64,000 nucleotides of DNA from Aerococcus urinaehominis (GTDB lineage Bacteria > Bacillota > Bacilli > Lactobacillales > Aerococcaceae): positions 1,594,387-1,658,386 of the forward strand of contig NZ_CP014163.1 in the NCBI RefSeq assembly GCF_001543245.1, in the 5' to 3' direction. Both the position numbers and the translations under genes were made by a program. Shown here one piece after another: positions 9,415-18,632 of the stretch (within the stretch, counting starts at the first letter, position 1; every line of letters starts with the position of its first letter). The notes under the pieces are model-generated. The model was not told the DNA's origin and made no database searches. It worked only from the letters and a program-made list of their open reading frames with translations.

Positions 9415-9612
9415 AATAGGAATCGTCATTTCAATCCTGACGGACAGTTAGTATCTGGTAATCATATTCATATTTATCATAACGCTTATGATAAAAAAGA
9501 TGCTTTAGCTATTCCCATTGAAGCAGGAAATTTTCCTAACGTTGATACCTTAATTGATGCCTTTTATGCCTTTACAGGCTATGCTAATATACAAGAGAAA
9601 GCGGGTGATTAA
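9415..9612 (+). pseudogene. 3' fragment of an unidentified gene
   Basis: An open frame of about 65 codons follows a stop at 9412 and has no start codon or ribosome site at its beginning. The encoded text (HFNPDGQLVSGNHIHIYH then LAIPIEAGNFPNVDTLIDAF) looks like the end of a real protein with an HxHIY motif. It stops at TAA 9610-9612, directly before the next ATG. The fragment is cut off behind the guaA terminator, so its 5' part seems to have been deleted. I do not recognise the family with certainty; the pairing resembles small toxin-antitoxin-like gene pairs. Confidence 0.5.
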
Positions 9613-9867
9613 ATGGCCAAATCCCAACGATTAAAACAAGTCTACTTTGACTGGCTATTTGATGAGTTCCATTATGAAGATATTAGTAATCAAGTTGTAA
9701 AAATTGATACCCCCTTTGTTACTTATCAAGCAATTTTTGATGACATCACTAACCCAATTATCAATATGGCTAATATCGAATCGATCTTTTCAGAAAATAG
9801 TGCTACGAAAATCATCCCGCTCAGATTTTCGCAATTAGCTAATCAGCCCAATCTATTAGCGAACTAA
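9613..9867 (+). CDS. Hypothetical protein (84 aa), possibly truncated
   Basis: A small protein whose ATG abuts the stop of the preceding gene fragment, as in a coupled two-gene unit. Its N-terminus (KQVYFDWLFDEFHYEDIS, then IDTPFVTY) vaguely resembles the start of DUF1828-type proteins, but the second half does not continue as such a domain and the protein is short. It may be a shortened remnant. A terminator follows. No function is assigned. Confidence 0.45.
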   Translation: MAKSQRLKQVYFDWLFDEFHYEDISNQVVKIDTPFVTYQAIFDDITNPIINMANIESIFSENSATKIIPLRFSQLANQPNLLAN

Positions 9868-9890
9868 ACTTTAGATAACGACAAAGCGAA

Positions 9891-9920
9891 AGGCTTACTA
9901 GACATCGATCTAGTAGGTCT
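9891..9920 (+). terminator. Terminator
   Basis: AGGCTTACTAGA pairs with TCTAGTAGGTCT, followed by seven T residues, just after the small gene. Confidence 0.8.
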
Positions 9921-10279
9921 TTTTTTATTTATGCAAGAGTTAATAATCATCAACCTAAAGCTAGTAACTTGGCCCATCCCCATAGGGAGTTAGTTAGGCA
10001 ATCAAAATTAATGATCACCTATAATTGATGAAATCTAACATAAGGTGACAGCCAGAAACGATTGAAAATGATTTATTTTGTTAAATAATATAACTTAATT
10101 TCCCTTATCACCAGTGATAGCTAAGAGATACCAGTGATTTGGGGAGATATATTGACATGACCTAGTGAAAAAAGTTAATATGAGAACAAGCCAGTCGTAC
10201 TTACTTAAATATAGTAAATGTATTTTAAATAGAACAGACCAATGATTGGAAATTGAATTTTTACTTGGAGGTAATTTAT
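9921..10279 (+). promoter_or_regulatory. Leader and promoter of the amino-acid import/lyase operon
   Basis: This 359-bp stretch has no gene. TTGACA (10152-10157), a 17-bp spacer and TTAATA (10175-10180) form a good sigma-A promoter. The 5' leader of about 95 nt ends at the TTGGAGGT ribosome site of the binding-protein gene. Nothing else was recognised in the AT-rich part upstream. Confidence 0.6.
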
Positions 10280-11074
10280 ATGAAAAGATTATTTGGCCTT
10301 GTTTTAACGGTTGGATTATTTTTAGCAGGATGTGGGGCTAGTCAATCTGGTCAAGAAACTGGTGGTAGTACTAATCAGACGCTTCAAATTGGGGCGACCG
10401 GCCAATCATTTCCGAATTCATACTTAGAAGGTGACAAGTTAGTTGGCTACGATGTTGAGGTTGCTGAAAAAATTGCAGAAAATCTAGGTTACGAGGTTGA
10501 GTGGACCACAGCGTCATTTGATGGCCTGATGGGTCAGTTAGAAACCAAACGTCTAGACACCATTGCCAATAACTTTGCGGGTACACCTAAACGGGCAGAA
10601 GCATATGCTTTTTCAGATCCATACAACTATGCCTATACTGGCATCGGTGTTTTAGCTGATTCAAGTTACCAATCAATAGCTGATTTGGAAGGACAAACAA
10701 TTGGCGGTGTATTTGGTTCCAACAAGACTGAAGCCTTAAACAAATACATTGAAGATCACGGGGCTAACATCAATGTAAAAACCTATGAAAATCGCGAGGG
10801 AGCCGAATTAGATGTATCCCAAGGTCGAAACGCAGGTTTTGTTCAGGATGCCGCTAATATCGAAGCTAATATTGCTCAAAAGAAAGCGCCTTTCCGAGTG
10901 CTACTAGTAAAAGACATTCCTCATGATAATATCGTTTTCCCATTCGCAGATGATGAAGAGGGACGCGCACTCCGTGATCAGTTCAACCAAGAGTTAGAAA
11001 AACTACGCGCTGATGGCACCCTGAAAGCTCTATCCGAAAAATATTATGGTATTGATGTAACAGAAGAAAGGTAG
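10280..11074 (+). CDS. Polar amino acid ABC transporter substrate-binding lipoprotein
   Basis: The extracytoplasmic receptor of an ABC importer (family 3 solute-binding, glutamine/cystine type). The 264-residue precursor begins with a lipoprotein signal, with LFLAGC placing the lipid-modified Cys at residue 18. The mature part has the SBP_bac_3 pattern: LVGYDVEVAEKIAENLGYEVEW, then the DGLMGQLETKRLDTIANN segment and FSDPY. The start at 10280 is chosen for its GGAGGT site; nine more codons are open upstream. It leads a seven-gene operon in which the next gene starts 2 bp later. That context points to a substrate cleaved by the lyase encoded downstream rather than a common amino acid. Confidence 0.9.
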   Translation: MKRLFGLVLTVGLFLAGCGASQSGQETGGSTNQTLQIGATGQSFPNSYLEGDKLVGYDVEVAEKIAENLGYEVEWTTASFDGLMGQLETKRLDTIANNFAGTPKRAEAYAFSDPYNYAYTGIGVLADSSYQSIADLEGQTIGGVFGSNKTEALNKYIEDHGANINVKTYENREGAELDVSQGRNAGFVQDAANIEANIAQKKAPFRVLLVKDIPHDNIVFPFADDEEGRALRDQFNQELEKLRADGTLKALSEKYYGIDVTEER

Positions 11075-11076
11075 CC

Positions 11077-12393
11077 ATGGAAAAGCTCATTAAAGGCTTG
11101 TTAAATCAGGCACCTTGTCACCAAGAGGAAGTCAATCGGGCTGCCAAACGTGGTCTGATTGACTTTTTTGCCGCCTCGGCCTTGGCCAGGAATGACCAAA
11201 TGATTAAAAATTTATTAGCGAGTGAAAGTAAAAATAGTCCAGGACCCGCTCAAGCTATATTCCAAGGACAAGCTTTAAGCGGTCGCAGTGCTGCTTTAAT
11301 TCAAGGCTTTCAGGCCCACTATCGGGATATGGACGATGTTCATGGTGATTTAAGGGGGCATCCGAGTGCCGTCATCTTGCCTAGCCTGTTGACAGTATGC
11401 CAGCTGACCGATGTTAAAGATATTCCAGCACAAAGGCTATTGGATGCTTATGTGGTTGGCATTGAGCTGGCTGCCAGGTTAGGGGATTTGGCAAATCCAA
11501 CTTTATATGAATTAGGTTGGCATACGACTGCGACAATCGGTGGCCTAGCTAGCAGCCTTGCGATTGCTTATCTACTTTCCCTAGATAGTGCAACCTGTTT
11601 GCAGATGCTCTCAGTGGTCCTTAGCCAGGCAGGTGGCTTTCGCTTTCAATTTGGATCAGACATGAAAGCCATGCAGGCTGGTATGGCTGCCAGGCAGGCT
11701 GTTGATGCTTATTTATTAGTGTCAGCAGGTATACAAGGTCAAGTTTATATTTTTAAAGATTTTAAATCCTGGCTAGCAAACTTAGGTCTAGTTAATACTG
11801 TTGATCAACCAACCAGTGGCCAATGGAAAATTGTTGATCCGGGTCTTTGGTTCAAGGCCTATCCTTTCTGCTCTGCTGCCTATCGCACCGCAGATGCAGC
11901 CCTGACTTTAAGCGCAGACTATCAAATAGATATAGCAGATATAGAACGGGTAAGGTTGACTTTCCCCAAGGGCAGGGATGCAGCTCTAGTCTACCGGCAA
12001 CCTGAAAATGGCCACCAGGGTCAGTTTTCTCCTGAATACATTGTTTTGCTGGCTTTGGATAAACAGAGATTTGAAGCCGCAGACTTTGCTGCCACAAAGA
12101 CTCTTGCAGACTATGCACCCTATTTCTCCCTTTTTTCAAGGTCAGATAATGCGAGTACACCAACAGATATGTACGCTGAAATAGAGATAGCCACGATTGA
12201 CGGCCGTCACTACTATCAAAAAATAAAGCATCCTAAGGGGTCACCAGAAAATCCCCTGAGTGATAGCGACTTAATCTCTAAGTTAAAGGGTGCTCTTGGA
12301 AAAGAAAAAGCCCAACCGCTTCTTTCAGCGATTGAAACGATCGCAACAATGACACTTAATAATTTTATAGAAATAATTTACCAGGAAAGGTGA
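11077..12393 (+). CDS. MmgE/PrpD family protein
   Basis: A 438-residue member of the MmgE/PrpD fold. The family includes 2-methylcitrate dehydratase and the characterised iminodisuccinate epimerase of Agrobacterium. The all-helical N-terminal part shows the family segments (DMDDVHGDLRGHPSA near 86-100; GWHTTATIGGLASS near 145-158), followed by a smaller alpha/beta part with KAYPFCSAAYRT. Methylcitrate-cycle partners (prpB, prpC) are absent. It sits between an amino acid receptor and a C-N lyase, with 2-bp and 4-bp spacings. An epimerase acting on an aspartate-adduct substrate is therefore more likely than a dehydratase of propionate metabolism. That role is inference; the family call is firm. 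Confidence 0.85.
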   Translation: MEKLIKGLLNQAPCHQEEVNRAAKRGLIDFFAASALARNDQMIKNLLASESKNSPGPAQAIFQGQALSGRSAALIQGFQAHYRDMDDVHGDLRGHPSAVILPSLLTVCQLTDVKDIPAQRLLDAYVVGIELAARLGDLANPTLYELGWHTTATIGGLASSLAIAYLLSLDSATCLQMLSVVLSQAGGFRFQFGSDMKAMQAGMAARQAVDAYLLVSAGIQGQVYIFKDFKSWLANLGLVNTVDQPTSGQWKIVDPGLWFKAYPFCSAAYRTADAALTLSADYQIDIADIERVRLTFPKGRDAALVYRQPENGHQGQFSPEYIVLLALDKQRFEAADFAATKTLADYAPYFSLFSRSDNASTPTDMYAEIEIATIDGRHYYQKIKHPKGSPENPLSDSDLISKLKGALGKEKAQPLLSAIETIATMTLNNFIEIIYQER

Positions 12394-12397
12394 TTTT

Positions 12398-13759
12398 ATG
12401 GCTTCCCATGTGATTGATTTACTGACACTCCAAGGCAATTTTTCTACACCTGAAATGAGAGCCATCTGGACAGATGAGAATAGACTGCAGCAACAGTTGA
12501 AGGTCGAAGCTGCCTTAGCGCAAGCTGAGGCTAAGTTAGGTTTAATACCTGAGCAGGCAGCTGAAGCCATTGAAAAAGCTAGTCAAGCTGACTTGTACGA
12601 TATAGAGGAGATTGCTGCGGAATCTGCCCGTTTAAAGCATTCCATGATGGCAACGATTAATGCTCTCCAAGCGCAGACAGGCGATTATGGCGAATATGTT
12701 CACTATGGGGTAACGACCCAAGATGTGGTCGATACTGGCCATATGTTGCAGGTCAAAGCCTCCTATCAAATCATTAAAGCTGACTTGTTAAAGGCAATCG
12801 ACCATATTGCCCAATTTGCTGATGACAACCGTGATGCGGTGATGGCAGGTCGGACCCATGGTATGCATGCCTTACCAACCACCTTAGCCTTTAAGGCTGT
12901 GGTTTGGCTCGATGAGTTTATCCGCCATTATCAAAGGGCTCAAGAAATGGAGGGCCGTGTATTTGTCGGCAATATCAGTGGCGGGGTGGGCACTTATGCT
13001 TCTTTCGGCGACCTGGGTGCACAAGTAGAGACTGAAACGCTGGAAATTTTAGGCCTGGGGGTACCCAATATTTCTTGGCAGTCATCGCGGGATCGTTTCT
13101 CTGAATATGCCAACGTACTAGCCCTTATTTCAGCTAGTTTAGGAAAAATTGGTAATGAATTATATAACCTAATGCGGACTGATATTGGCGAGATTGAAGA
13201 AGGTTTTACTGATGGTAAAGTTGGCTCGTCAACGATGCCCCATAAACGTAACCCAGCTGCTATTGAGGGTTTAGTATCCTTAACACCGCCAATTCAAAAA
13301 GCAGCCGAATTAATTCATCACTCAATGATGACCGAACATGAGCGTGATGCCATGAGCTGGCGGCAAGAATGGGTCGCCTTGCCCGAAATAAACATCTATC
13401 TAGCAGCTCAATTAGCTAATTTCAACCAGATTTTACCTAATCTATTAGTCAGAAAAGACAAGATGACTGCCAACCTCAATAGCCAGCACGGCTTGATTGT
13501 TTCAGAGCGGGTCATGTTTGAAGTGGCTAAGGCCCTGGGTAAACAAACTGCCCATCATGTTGTTTATGAAAATGCGATGACCAGTTTTGAACAAGGTCGT
13601 GATTTCCTGGAGGTTTTAAGCAGGGATGGTCGCATTACTCAACACTTTGATAAAGCGGCGTTAGAAGATCTGTTAGATCCTGCAAACTACACCGGTTTGG
13701 CTGATCAGAAAGTAGACCAGGTCTTGGCCTATTATAAGGAGTTTAGAAAAGATGTCTAA
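12398..13759 (+). CDS. Fumarase/aspartase-superfamily lyase (adenylosuccinate lyase-like)
   Basis: A 453-residue enzyme of the superfamily whose members split C-N or C-O bonds and release fumarate. It carries the superfamily signature GSSTMPHKRNP (276-286), the His-containing AGRTHGMHALP near 148-158 and YGVTTQDVVDTGH near 103-115. Overall it resembles adenylosuccinate lyase and 3-carboxymuconate cycloisomerase-like proteins. No purine genes are next to it. It lies between an MmgE/PrpD gene and a GNAT gene (8-bp overlap), and a class II fumarase ends the operon. I infer a dedicated C-N lyase acting on an imported N-succinyl or iminodisuccinate-type compound. A plain purB role cannot be excluded from sequence. 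Confidence 0.8.
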   Translation: MASHVIDLLTLQGNFSTPEMRAIWTDENRLQQQLKVEAALAQAEAKLGLIPEQAAEAIEKASQADLYDIEEIAAESARLKHSMMATINALQAQTGDYGEYVHYGVTTQDVVDTGHMLQVKASYQIIKADLLKAIDHIAQFADDNRDAVMAGRTHGMHALPTTLAFKAVVWLDEFIRHYQRAQEMEGRVFVGNISGGVGTYASFGDLGAQVETETLEILGLGVPNISWQSSRDRFSEYANVLALISASLGKIGNELYNLMRTDIGEIEEGFTDGKVGSSTMPHKRNPAAIEGLVSLTPPIQKAAELIHHSMMTEHERDAMSWRQEWVALPEINIYLAAQLANFNQILPNLLVRKDKMTANLNSQHGLIVSERVMFEVAKALGKQTAHHVVYENAMTSFEQGRDFLEVLSRDGRITQHFDKAALEDLLDPANYTGLADQKVDQVLAYYKEFRKDV

Positions 13760-14258
13760 GGAATTCCGGCGCTTAAGCCTTGAAAATCATCAAGACTACT
13801 ACCAGCTCGTCCATGCCGCTTATAGCCAGATTGAAACGCCCGGTGTATCGTTTCAAGCGATTTCGGCTAGTCAAGAAGAAATGAGTGATTGGTTGGTAAA
13901 TGTACCGACCTACGGGATGTTTGTGGATCAGGTTCTGGTCGCCTGTGTTTCCCTACGATTGCCATGGGGACCACAGCCTGGTTATGATATCTACCCGCAT
14001 ATCGGTCGTTTAGCTACTCATCCAGCTTATGCGGGTCGTGGCTATGCCAGCCAAATCTACCATTGGTTGGAAGCAGAGATTGTGGTTAAACAGTTGGCCA
14101 GCCCATACCTTACCCTGGGTACAGCGGCTAATGATAGTCGCTTGGTTAAGATGTATGAAAAATGGGGATTCCAACCACAATTTGAAAAACAACTAGCCGG
14201 TAATACCCACCTTACTTTATTTTTCAAAAAAAGCTTATTAAAAAATGGAGGCGATTAA
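13752..14258 (+). CDS. GNAT family N-acetyltransferase
   Basis: A 168-residue protein with the Gcn5-related fold. The acetyl-CoA binding motif A appears as IGRLATHPAYAGRGYASQIYHWLE (about residues 83-106, with the R-G-x-G-x-A pattern), followed by motif B with NDSRLVKMYEKWGF. It starts inside the lyase gene (8-bp overlap). In this operon it may acetylate the amine or amino acid released by the lyase, but the substrate cannot be read from sequence. Confidence 0.8.
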   Translation: MSKEFRRLSLENHQDYYQLVHAAYSQIETPGVSFQAISASQEEMSDWLVNVPTYGMFVDQVLVACVSLRLPWGPQPGYDIYPHIGRLATHPAYAGRGYASQIYHWLEAEIVVKQLASPYLTLGTAANDSRLVKMYEKWGFQPQFEKQLAGNTHLTLFFKKSLLKNGGD

Positions 14259-14263
14259 ATTAT

Positions 14264-14929
14264 ATGGATGTAAACTACATGTTGGAAATTATTCCAAGTA
14301 TACTCAGCTACTTCCCAGTCACTTTACTATTAGGCATCGTCTGCTTTTTCTTTTCAGTTCTAATTGGCTTTTTAGTCGCCTTATTGAGATTAAGTCAAAA
14401 CAAGTTACTGAGTGGCTTGGCAGCGGTCTATATTTCTTTCTTTAGAGGGGTGCCGACCGTGGTGCAACTCTTTCTAATATACTTTGGTTTGCCGCAGATA
14501 TTTGCTGGTTTTGCCAATGTTAATGGTTTGACGGCAGCGATTATCGCTTTTTCAATTAAAGAATCTTCTTACTTGGCGGAAATCTTTAGAGCAGCCCTAA
14601 ATAGTGTCGATAAAGGCCAAGTCGAAGCTGGGCTATCAGTTGGCATGTCAGCTAGCAATATTTACCGGGAAATCATCTTGCCGCAAGCAGTTGTTAATGC
14701 TTTGCCAGGGGCTTGGAATGTATTTATTTCCCTCTTTAAAGAAACCTCAATTGTTTTCACCATAGGCATCGTAGAAATGTTTGCCCAAGCTCGACTACTG
14801 GCATCATCTTCTACCTTATTCTTTGAAACCTATCTGGTGGTTGGTTTAATCTATTGGGTCATTGTCATCTTCTTGTCCTGGTTACAGATTCGACTGGAAA
14901 ATACCTTGATGAAGCCGTATGTGCGTTAG
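14264..14929 (+). CDS. Polar amino acid ABC transporter permease
   Basis: A 221-residue inner-membrane permease of the HisM/GlnP family with about five TM segments. The cytoplasmic EAA loop that docks the ATPase is clear (EIFRAALNSVDKGQVEAGLS, then PQAVVNALPG). It starts 5 bp after the GNAT gene and is followed by the ATPase after 9 bp. As the only permease in the operon it probably forms a homodimer. Confidence 0.92.
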   Translation: MDVNYMLEIIPSILSYFPVTLLLGIVCFFFSVLIGFLVALLRLSQNKLLSGLAAVYISFFRGVPTVVQLFLIYFGLPQIFAGFANVNGLTAAIIAFSIKESSYLAEIFRAALNSVDKGQVEAGLSVGMSASNIYREIILPQAVVNALPGAWNVFISLFKETSIVFTIGIVEMFAQARLLASSSTLFFETYLVVGLIYWVIVIFLSWLQIRLENTLMKPYVR

Positions 14930-14938
14930 GAGGCTAAC

Positions 14939-15682
14939 ATGATTGATATTTCAATAAAAAATTTAAGCAAGCGATTTGGCGATAACCAAGTACTACAGGA
15001 TATCAATATTGATATTAACAAGGGGGATGTTGTGGCTATTATAGGCCCATCAGGTTCTGGCAAATCCACCTTATTACGGTGTTTGAACCTATTAGAAACC
15101 ATAGATAGCGGTAGTATCACCATTAATGACGTCAAGGTTGAAGCTGGTACTGTCTCCAAGGAAGAAGCAAGAAAATTGCGGCAACAATCCGCTATGGTTT
15201 TCCAGCAATACCATCTCTTTAAAAATAAGACAGCCCTGGAAAATGTGACCCTGGCGCCGATTAAAAATGGTCTATTAGATAAGGCAGCAGCGGAAAAACA
15301 GGGTTTAGCCCTACTGAAATCAGTCGGCCTATCTGACCAGCGTAACCAATATCCTGCTACCCTTTCTGGTGGCCAGCAACAACGGGTCAGTATTGCCCGG
15401 GCCTTGGCAGTTGATCCGGAGATTATCCTGCTAGATGAGCCGACCTCAGCTTTGGACCCGGAACTAGTCAATGAAGTTTTGACCACCATCGAGCGCTTAA
15501 CAGAGCTCAATAAAACAATTGTGATTGTGACCCATGAAATTAATTTCGCTAGGCGAATTGCTGACCGGGTCATTTTTATGGAAAAAGCCCAGATTGTAGA
15601 AGATGGGACGCCGGACCAAGTGCTTGGCCAACCAAGTCAACAGCGAACTAGAGAATTTTTAGCTGAAACCATTGTCGGTTAA
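14939..15682 (+). CDS. Polar amino acid ABC transporter ATP-binding protein
   Basis: A 247-residue GlnQ-type ATPase that drives the importer. Walker A is GPSGSGKST (about 36-44), the signature is LSGGQQQR, Walker B is ILLDEPTSALDPE and the switch His is in IVTHE. It belongs to the same operon as the receptor and permease, from which it is separated by the three metabolic genes. Confidence 0.95.
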   Translation: MIDISIKNLSKRFGDNQVLQDINIDINKGDVVAIIGPSGSGKSTLLRCLNLLETIDSGSITINDVKVEAGTVSKEEARKLRQQSAMVFQQYHLFKNKTALENVTLAPIKNGLLDKAAAEKQGLALLKSVGLSDQRNQYPATLSGGQQQRVSIARALAVDPEIILLDEPTSALDPELVNEVLTTIERLTELNKTIVIVTHEINFARRIADRVIFMEKAQIVEDGTPDQVLGQPSQQRTREFLAETIVG

Positions 15683-15725
15683 GCAGACAATTATTGTTTA
15701 TAGCCATTAGAAAAGGAGTTGTCAG

Positions 15726-17090
15726 ATGACTTACCGTACCGAATTTGACTCATTGGGGCCAGTTGAAATCCCAGCAGATAAGTTGTGGGGGGCGCAAACC
15801 CAACGCTCGTTAAATAATTTTCCGCAAAATGTTGAATTGATGCCTAAAGATCAGGTGAGGGCGGTGGTAGTTATCAAGAAGGCAGCTGCCCAGGTCAATT
15901 TAAAGCTAGGCAAACTAGATGAAAAGAGAAGTGTGTTAATTAGTCAGGCCTGTGATCAGGTTCTGGCTGGTGATTACGATGACCAGTTTCCTTTAACCGT
16001 TTGGCAAACGGGGTCAGGCACCCAAACCAATATGAATGTAAATGAGGTGATTGCCCATCTTGCCAATCAATTGGATTCAAATATAGCTGTCCACCCCAAT
16101 GACCATGTGAATATGAGCCAGAGCTCTAATGATGTCTTTCCTACAGCCATGCATATTGCCGTCATGGCCAAAGTAAAAAACCAGCTCTTACCAGTTATGG
16201 CAGACCTGGTAGAGACACTAAATGATTTAGCAGATACCTACCAGGATGTGGTCAAAACCGGTCGGACCCACCTGCAGGATGCGACCCCCATCAGCCTGGG
16301 TCAGGAAATCTCAGCTTGGGCCTATGCCGTTACCAGTCATCAACAACTTATCAGCCAGGCAAATGACCGCCTAGGAGGCATCCCCATTGGTGGGACGGCA
16401 GTTGGCACCGGACTAAATGCTCCAGCCGATTATGATACATTAATGAGTCAAGCTCTCACTGAATTGACCGGCTTAGACCTGTATCCCACTGATAATAAGT
16501 TTTACGGTTTAGCTAGTAAAGGATTCTTGGTTAGTCTGCATGCTAGCCTCAAGGATTTTGCCACTGATATTTATAAGATTGCTAATGACTTGCGCTTTCT
16601 CTCTTCTGGTCCAAGAACCGGTATTGGTGAAATTAGTCTACCGGCCAACGAACCTGGTTCGTCCATTATGCCAGGTAAGGTCAACCCCACCCAAATCGAA
16701 GCTATTACCATGATTTGTGGTCAAGTTTTGGGCAATGATGTCACGGTATCATTTGCTAATTCACAGGGACAAGCCCAGTTGAATGCTTATATGCCAGTCA
16801 TCATCTATAACCTAGTTCAGTCCATTGAATTACTAAGTCAAGGCTTAGCTGGGTTTAACCGTAATTGCTTACAGGGCATTCAAGCTAACCAGGAAAAAAT
16901 CAGTGAATACCTAGACCAGTCGTTAATGCTAGTGACCGCGCTCAGTCCTGAGATTGGTTATGACCAGGCAGCAGAGCTGGCCAAGTATGCCCATAAGAAT
17001 CAGCTATCCTTAAGGGCAGCTAATCAGGTATTGGGATACGTATCGGATGAGGTATTTGATAAGATCGTTGATCCGAGGAGAATGGTTTAA
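15726..17090 (+). CDS. fumC: Class II fumarate hydratase
   Basis: Converts fumarate to malate (and back) in the cytoplasm without an iron-sulfur cluster. The 454-residue protein has the superfamily signature GSSIMPGKVNP (311-321), the TGSGTQTNMNVNEV segment near 98-111, the HPNDHVN loop and TGRTHLQDA with the catalytic-region His. It ends the seven-gene operon, 43 bp after the ATPase, with an AAAGGAG ribosome site. Its place there fits the removal of fumarate made by the upstream lyase. A terminator follows at 17185. Confidence 0.93.
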   Translation: MTYRTEFDSLGPVEIPADKLWGAQTQRSLNNFPQNVELMPKDQVRAVVVIKKAAAQVNLKLGKLDEKRSVLISQACDQVLAGDYDDQFPLTVWQTGSGTQTNMNVNEVIAHLANQLDSNIAVHPNDHVNMSQSSNDVFPTAMHIAVMAKVKNQLLPVMADLVETLNDLADTYQDVVKTGRTHLQDATPISLGQEISAWAYAVTSHQQLISQANDRLGGIPIGGTAVGTGLNAPADYDTLMSQALTELTGLDLYPTDNKFYGLASKGFLVSLHASLKDFATDIYKIANDLRFLSSGPRTGIGEISLPANEPGSSIMPGKVNPTQIEAITMICGQVLGNDVTVSFANSQGQAQLNAYMPVIIYNLVQSIELLSQGLAGFNRNCLQGIQANQEKISEYLDQSLMLVTALSPEIGYDQAAELAKYAHKNQLSLRAANQVLGYVSDEVFDKIVDPRRMV

Positions 17091-17184
17091 TGGGGGGAAT
17101 GGTGGCGCTAGAAGCTGGTATTAGCCTCAGACGTAAAGGGGAGGGAGTTTTTGCGAAGATACAGTAAAAGGTCGATAATAAAAG

Positions 17185-17220
17185 AACTCAGACTACTTTA
17201 TTAGTGGTCTGAGTTTTGTT
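17185..17220 (+). terminator. Terminator of the import/lyase operon
   Basis: A 12-bp stem (AACTCAGACTAC with GTGGTCTGAGTT, one wobble) and a T-rich tail lie about 95 bp after fumC. GC content drops sharply beyond this point. Confidence 0.85.
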
Positions 17221-17318
17221 TATCTTTAATTAAATAGTTGTAGGAATTATATATCAAGTTTGAGGAATATTCTTTGATATAATAATATTATTGGATAGGA
17301 ATTCATGAAGGGAGTATT

Positions 17319-17537
17319 ATGGTTTTTGATTATAGTAAGCTATGGGTTATGTTGAAAAAACGAGGTATGACCCGAGAAGACTTAAGAATGCAAACAAAGA
17401 TGTCTTCAACAACAATGGCTAGAATGGGGAAAAATAAAACGGTTAGTTTAAGCGTACTGGGGAGAATTTGCGAGACTTTATCTTGTGATGTTGGGGATAT
17501 TATTCGTTATTCTAAAAATGACAATCCAAATTTTTAG
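17319..17537 (+). CDS. Small Cro/C1-type (YozG-like) HTH regulator
   Basis: A 72-residue protein that is essentially one helix-turn-helix domain: LKKRGMTREDLRMQTKMSST places the HTH at about 12-35, and LGRICETLSCDVGDII is the usual last helix of this family. Such regulators often sit at the edge of restriction-modification or defence islands. It lies at the left edge of the AT-rich island, and a decayed relative lies just before the methylase at 18633. The AAGGGAG ribosome site supports the start. Confidence 0.85.
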   Translation: MVFDYSKLWVMLKKRGMTREDLRMQTKMSSTTMARMGKNKTVSLSVLGRICETLSCDVGDIIRYSKNDNPNF

Positions 17538-18632
17538 ATAAATTAGATTAATCAATTTTTATATAAATTTTAGTTTAGCTAACTATTGTTAAGCGTTAGA
17601 AGTTAAAATGAATGCGATATTTGCATTAAAAAATAGGTGTTTTCTTATACATTTAAGTTAGTCTATTCAATTGCTGAGAAGAATATTTACATAAATACTG
17701 ATACTACATTACTGCATAAGATGCAATAAAGGAATTATGTAATCGAGTACGCATTTAAGCGTTATAATAATGACTTGTTGCTCGCCGATACCATAAATAA
17801 CAATATAGTGTTAAGTGATGATATGACTTTTTGGATGGCAGATAAGAAACTTTAATCTGTCTGAAAAAAGCATCGATAAAGATTTCCTATAAATTAAATT
17901 AATAAACCAGGGTTTTGTGTATGAGGGCTTGAGTTAAATATGCGTTGCAGAGTTACCTTATTATCTATAAAGGTAGTTATGACACTATTTGTGAATAAAT
18001 TTCTTAAGAAGACCGTAAGAAAGTAGTTAGTACATCTATAAGTACATGCTATATCTAGGTTGAAACTAGACGAAGCTACATAGCCAACCAAAAGCGAATG
18101 TGTTCAATTATATATCTAAAGAATGACACCCATCGTATTCGTTGTTATTAAATAAACTCGGATGCTGAATGCTAGCTTAAACGTTACTGTGAAATTGTAG
18201 ATGAAAAAGCAATCATCCATACAAATTTTCATCAAGTTTAGAATATTACGACTTAGGCCCCAAAAATAAAAAAAGGTTTAAACAGTTATTAGTAATAAAT
18301 TTTTAAAGATTCGATGGAGAACGGTAAGTTTTTAGATCAGTTAAACATAAGTGTATATAGCTCAGCAAGAAGATTGGCAGTTATGATATCCGTACATATT
18401 TGGCAGTAGAAAAATGGTATCGATGAACGGATTTATAAGGAAACACTAGAATAGCTCGAATATTGAACTAAAACATATAAATTGAAATATAAAATTGGCG
18501 GTGTGGTCTTTAGATCCCACTGTCTTCTTTGGTTAAAAAAAGTAGTAATACATCTGGTAAAATTGTAACAAGAAAGTTCATACTTGTGAAACAAGGGACT
18601 GTAATATTAAAGTTGCCTATAATTAATGTACT
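17538..18632. other. AT-rich degenerate region without intact genes
   Basis: About 1.1 kb of AT-rich sequence with stops in all frames. Short open stretches look like gene debris, for example a run of about 41 codons at about 17729-17854 reading YAFKRYNNDLLLADTINNN. I could not identify the source genes. It separates the intact HTH gene from a decayed relative and looks like remains of earlier insertions. Confidence 0.5.

Noticed and set aside
14245-14445. Open frame starting at 14245 overlapping the permease start
   Set aside because: It is out of frame with the conserved permease at 14264 and encodes no family features.
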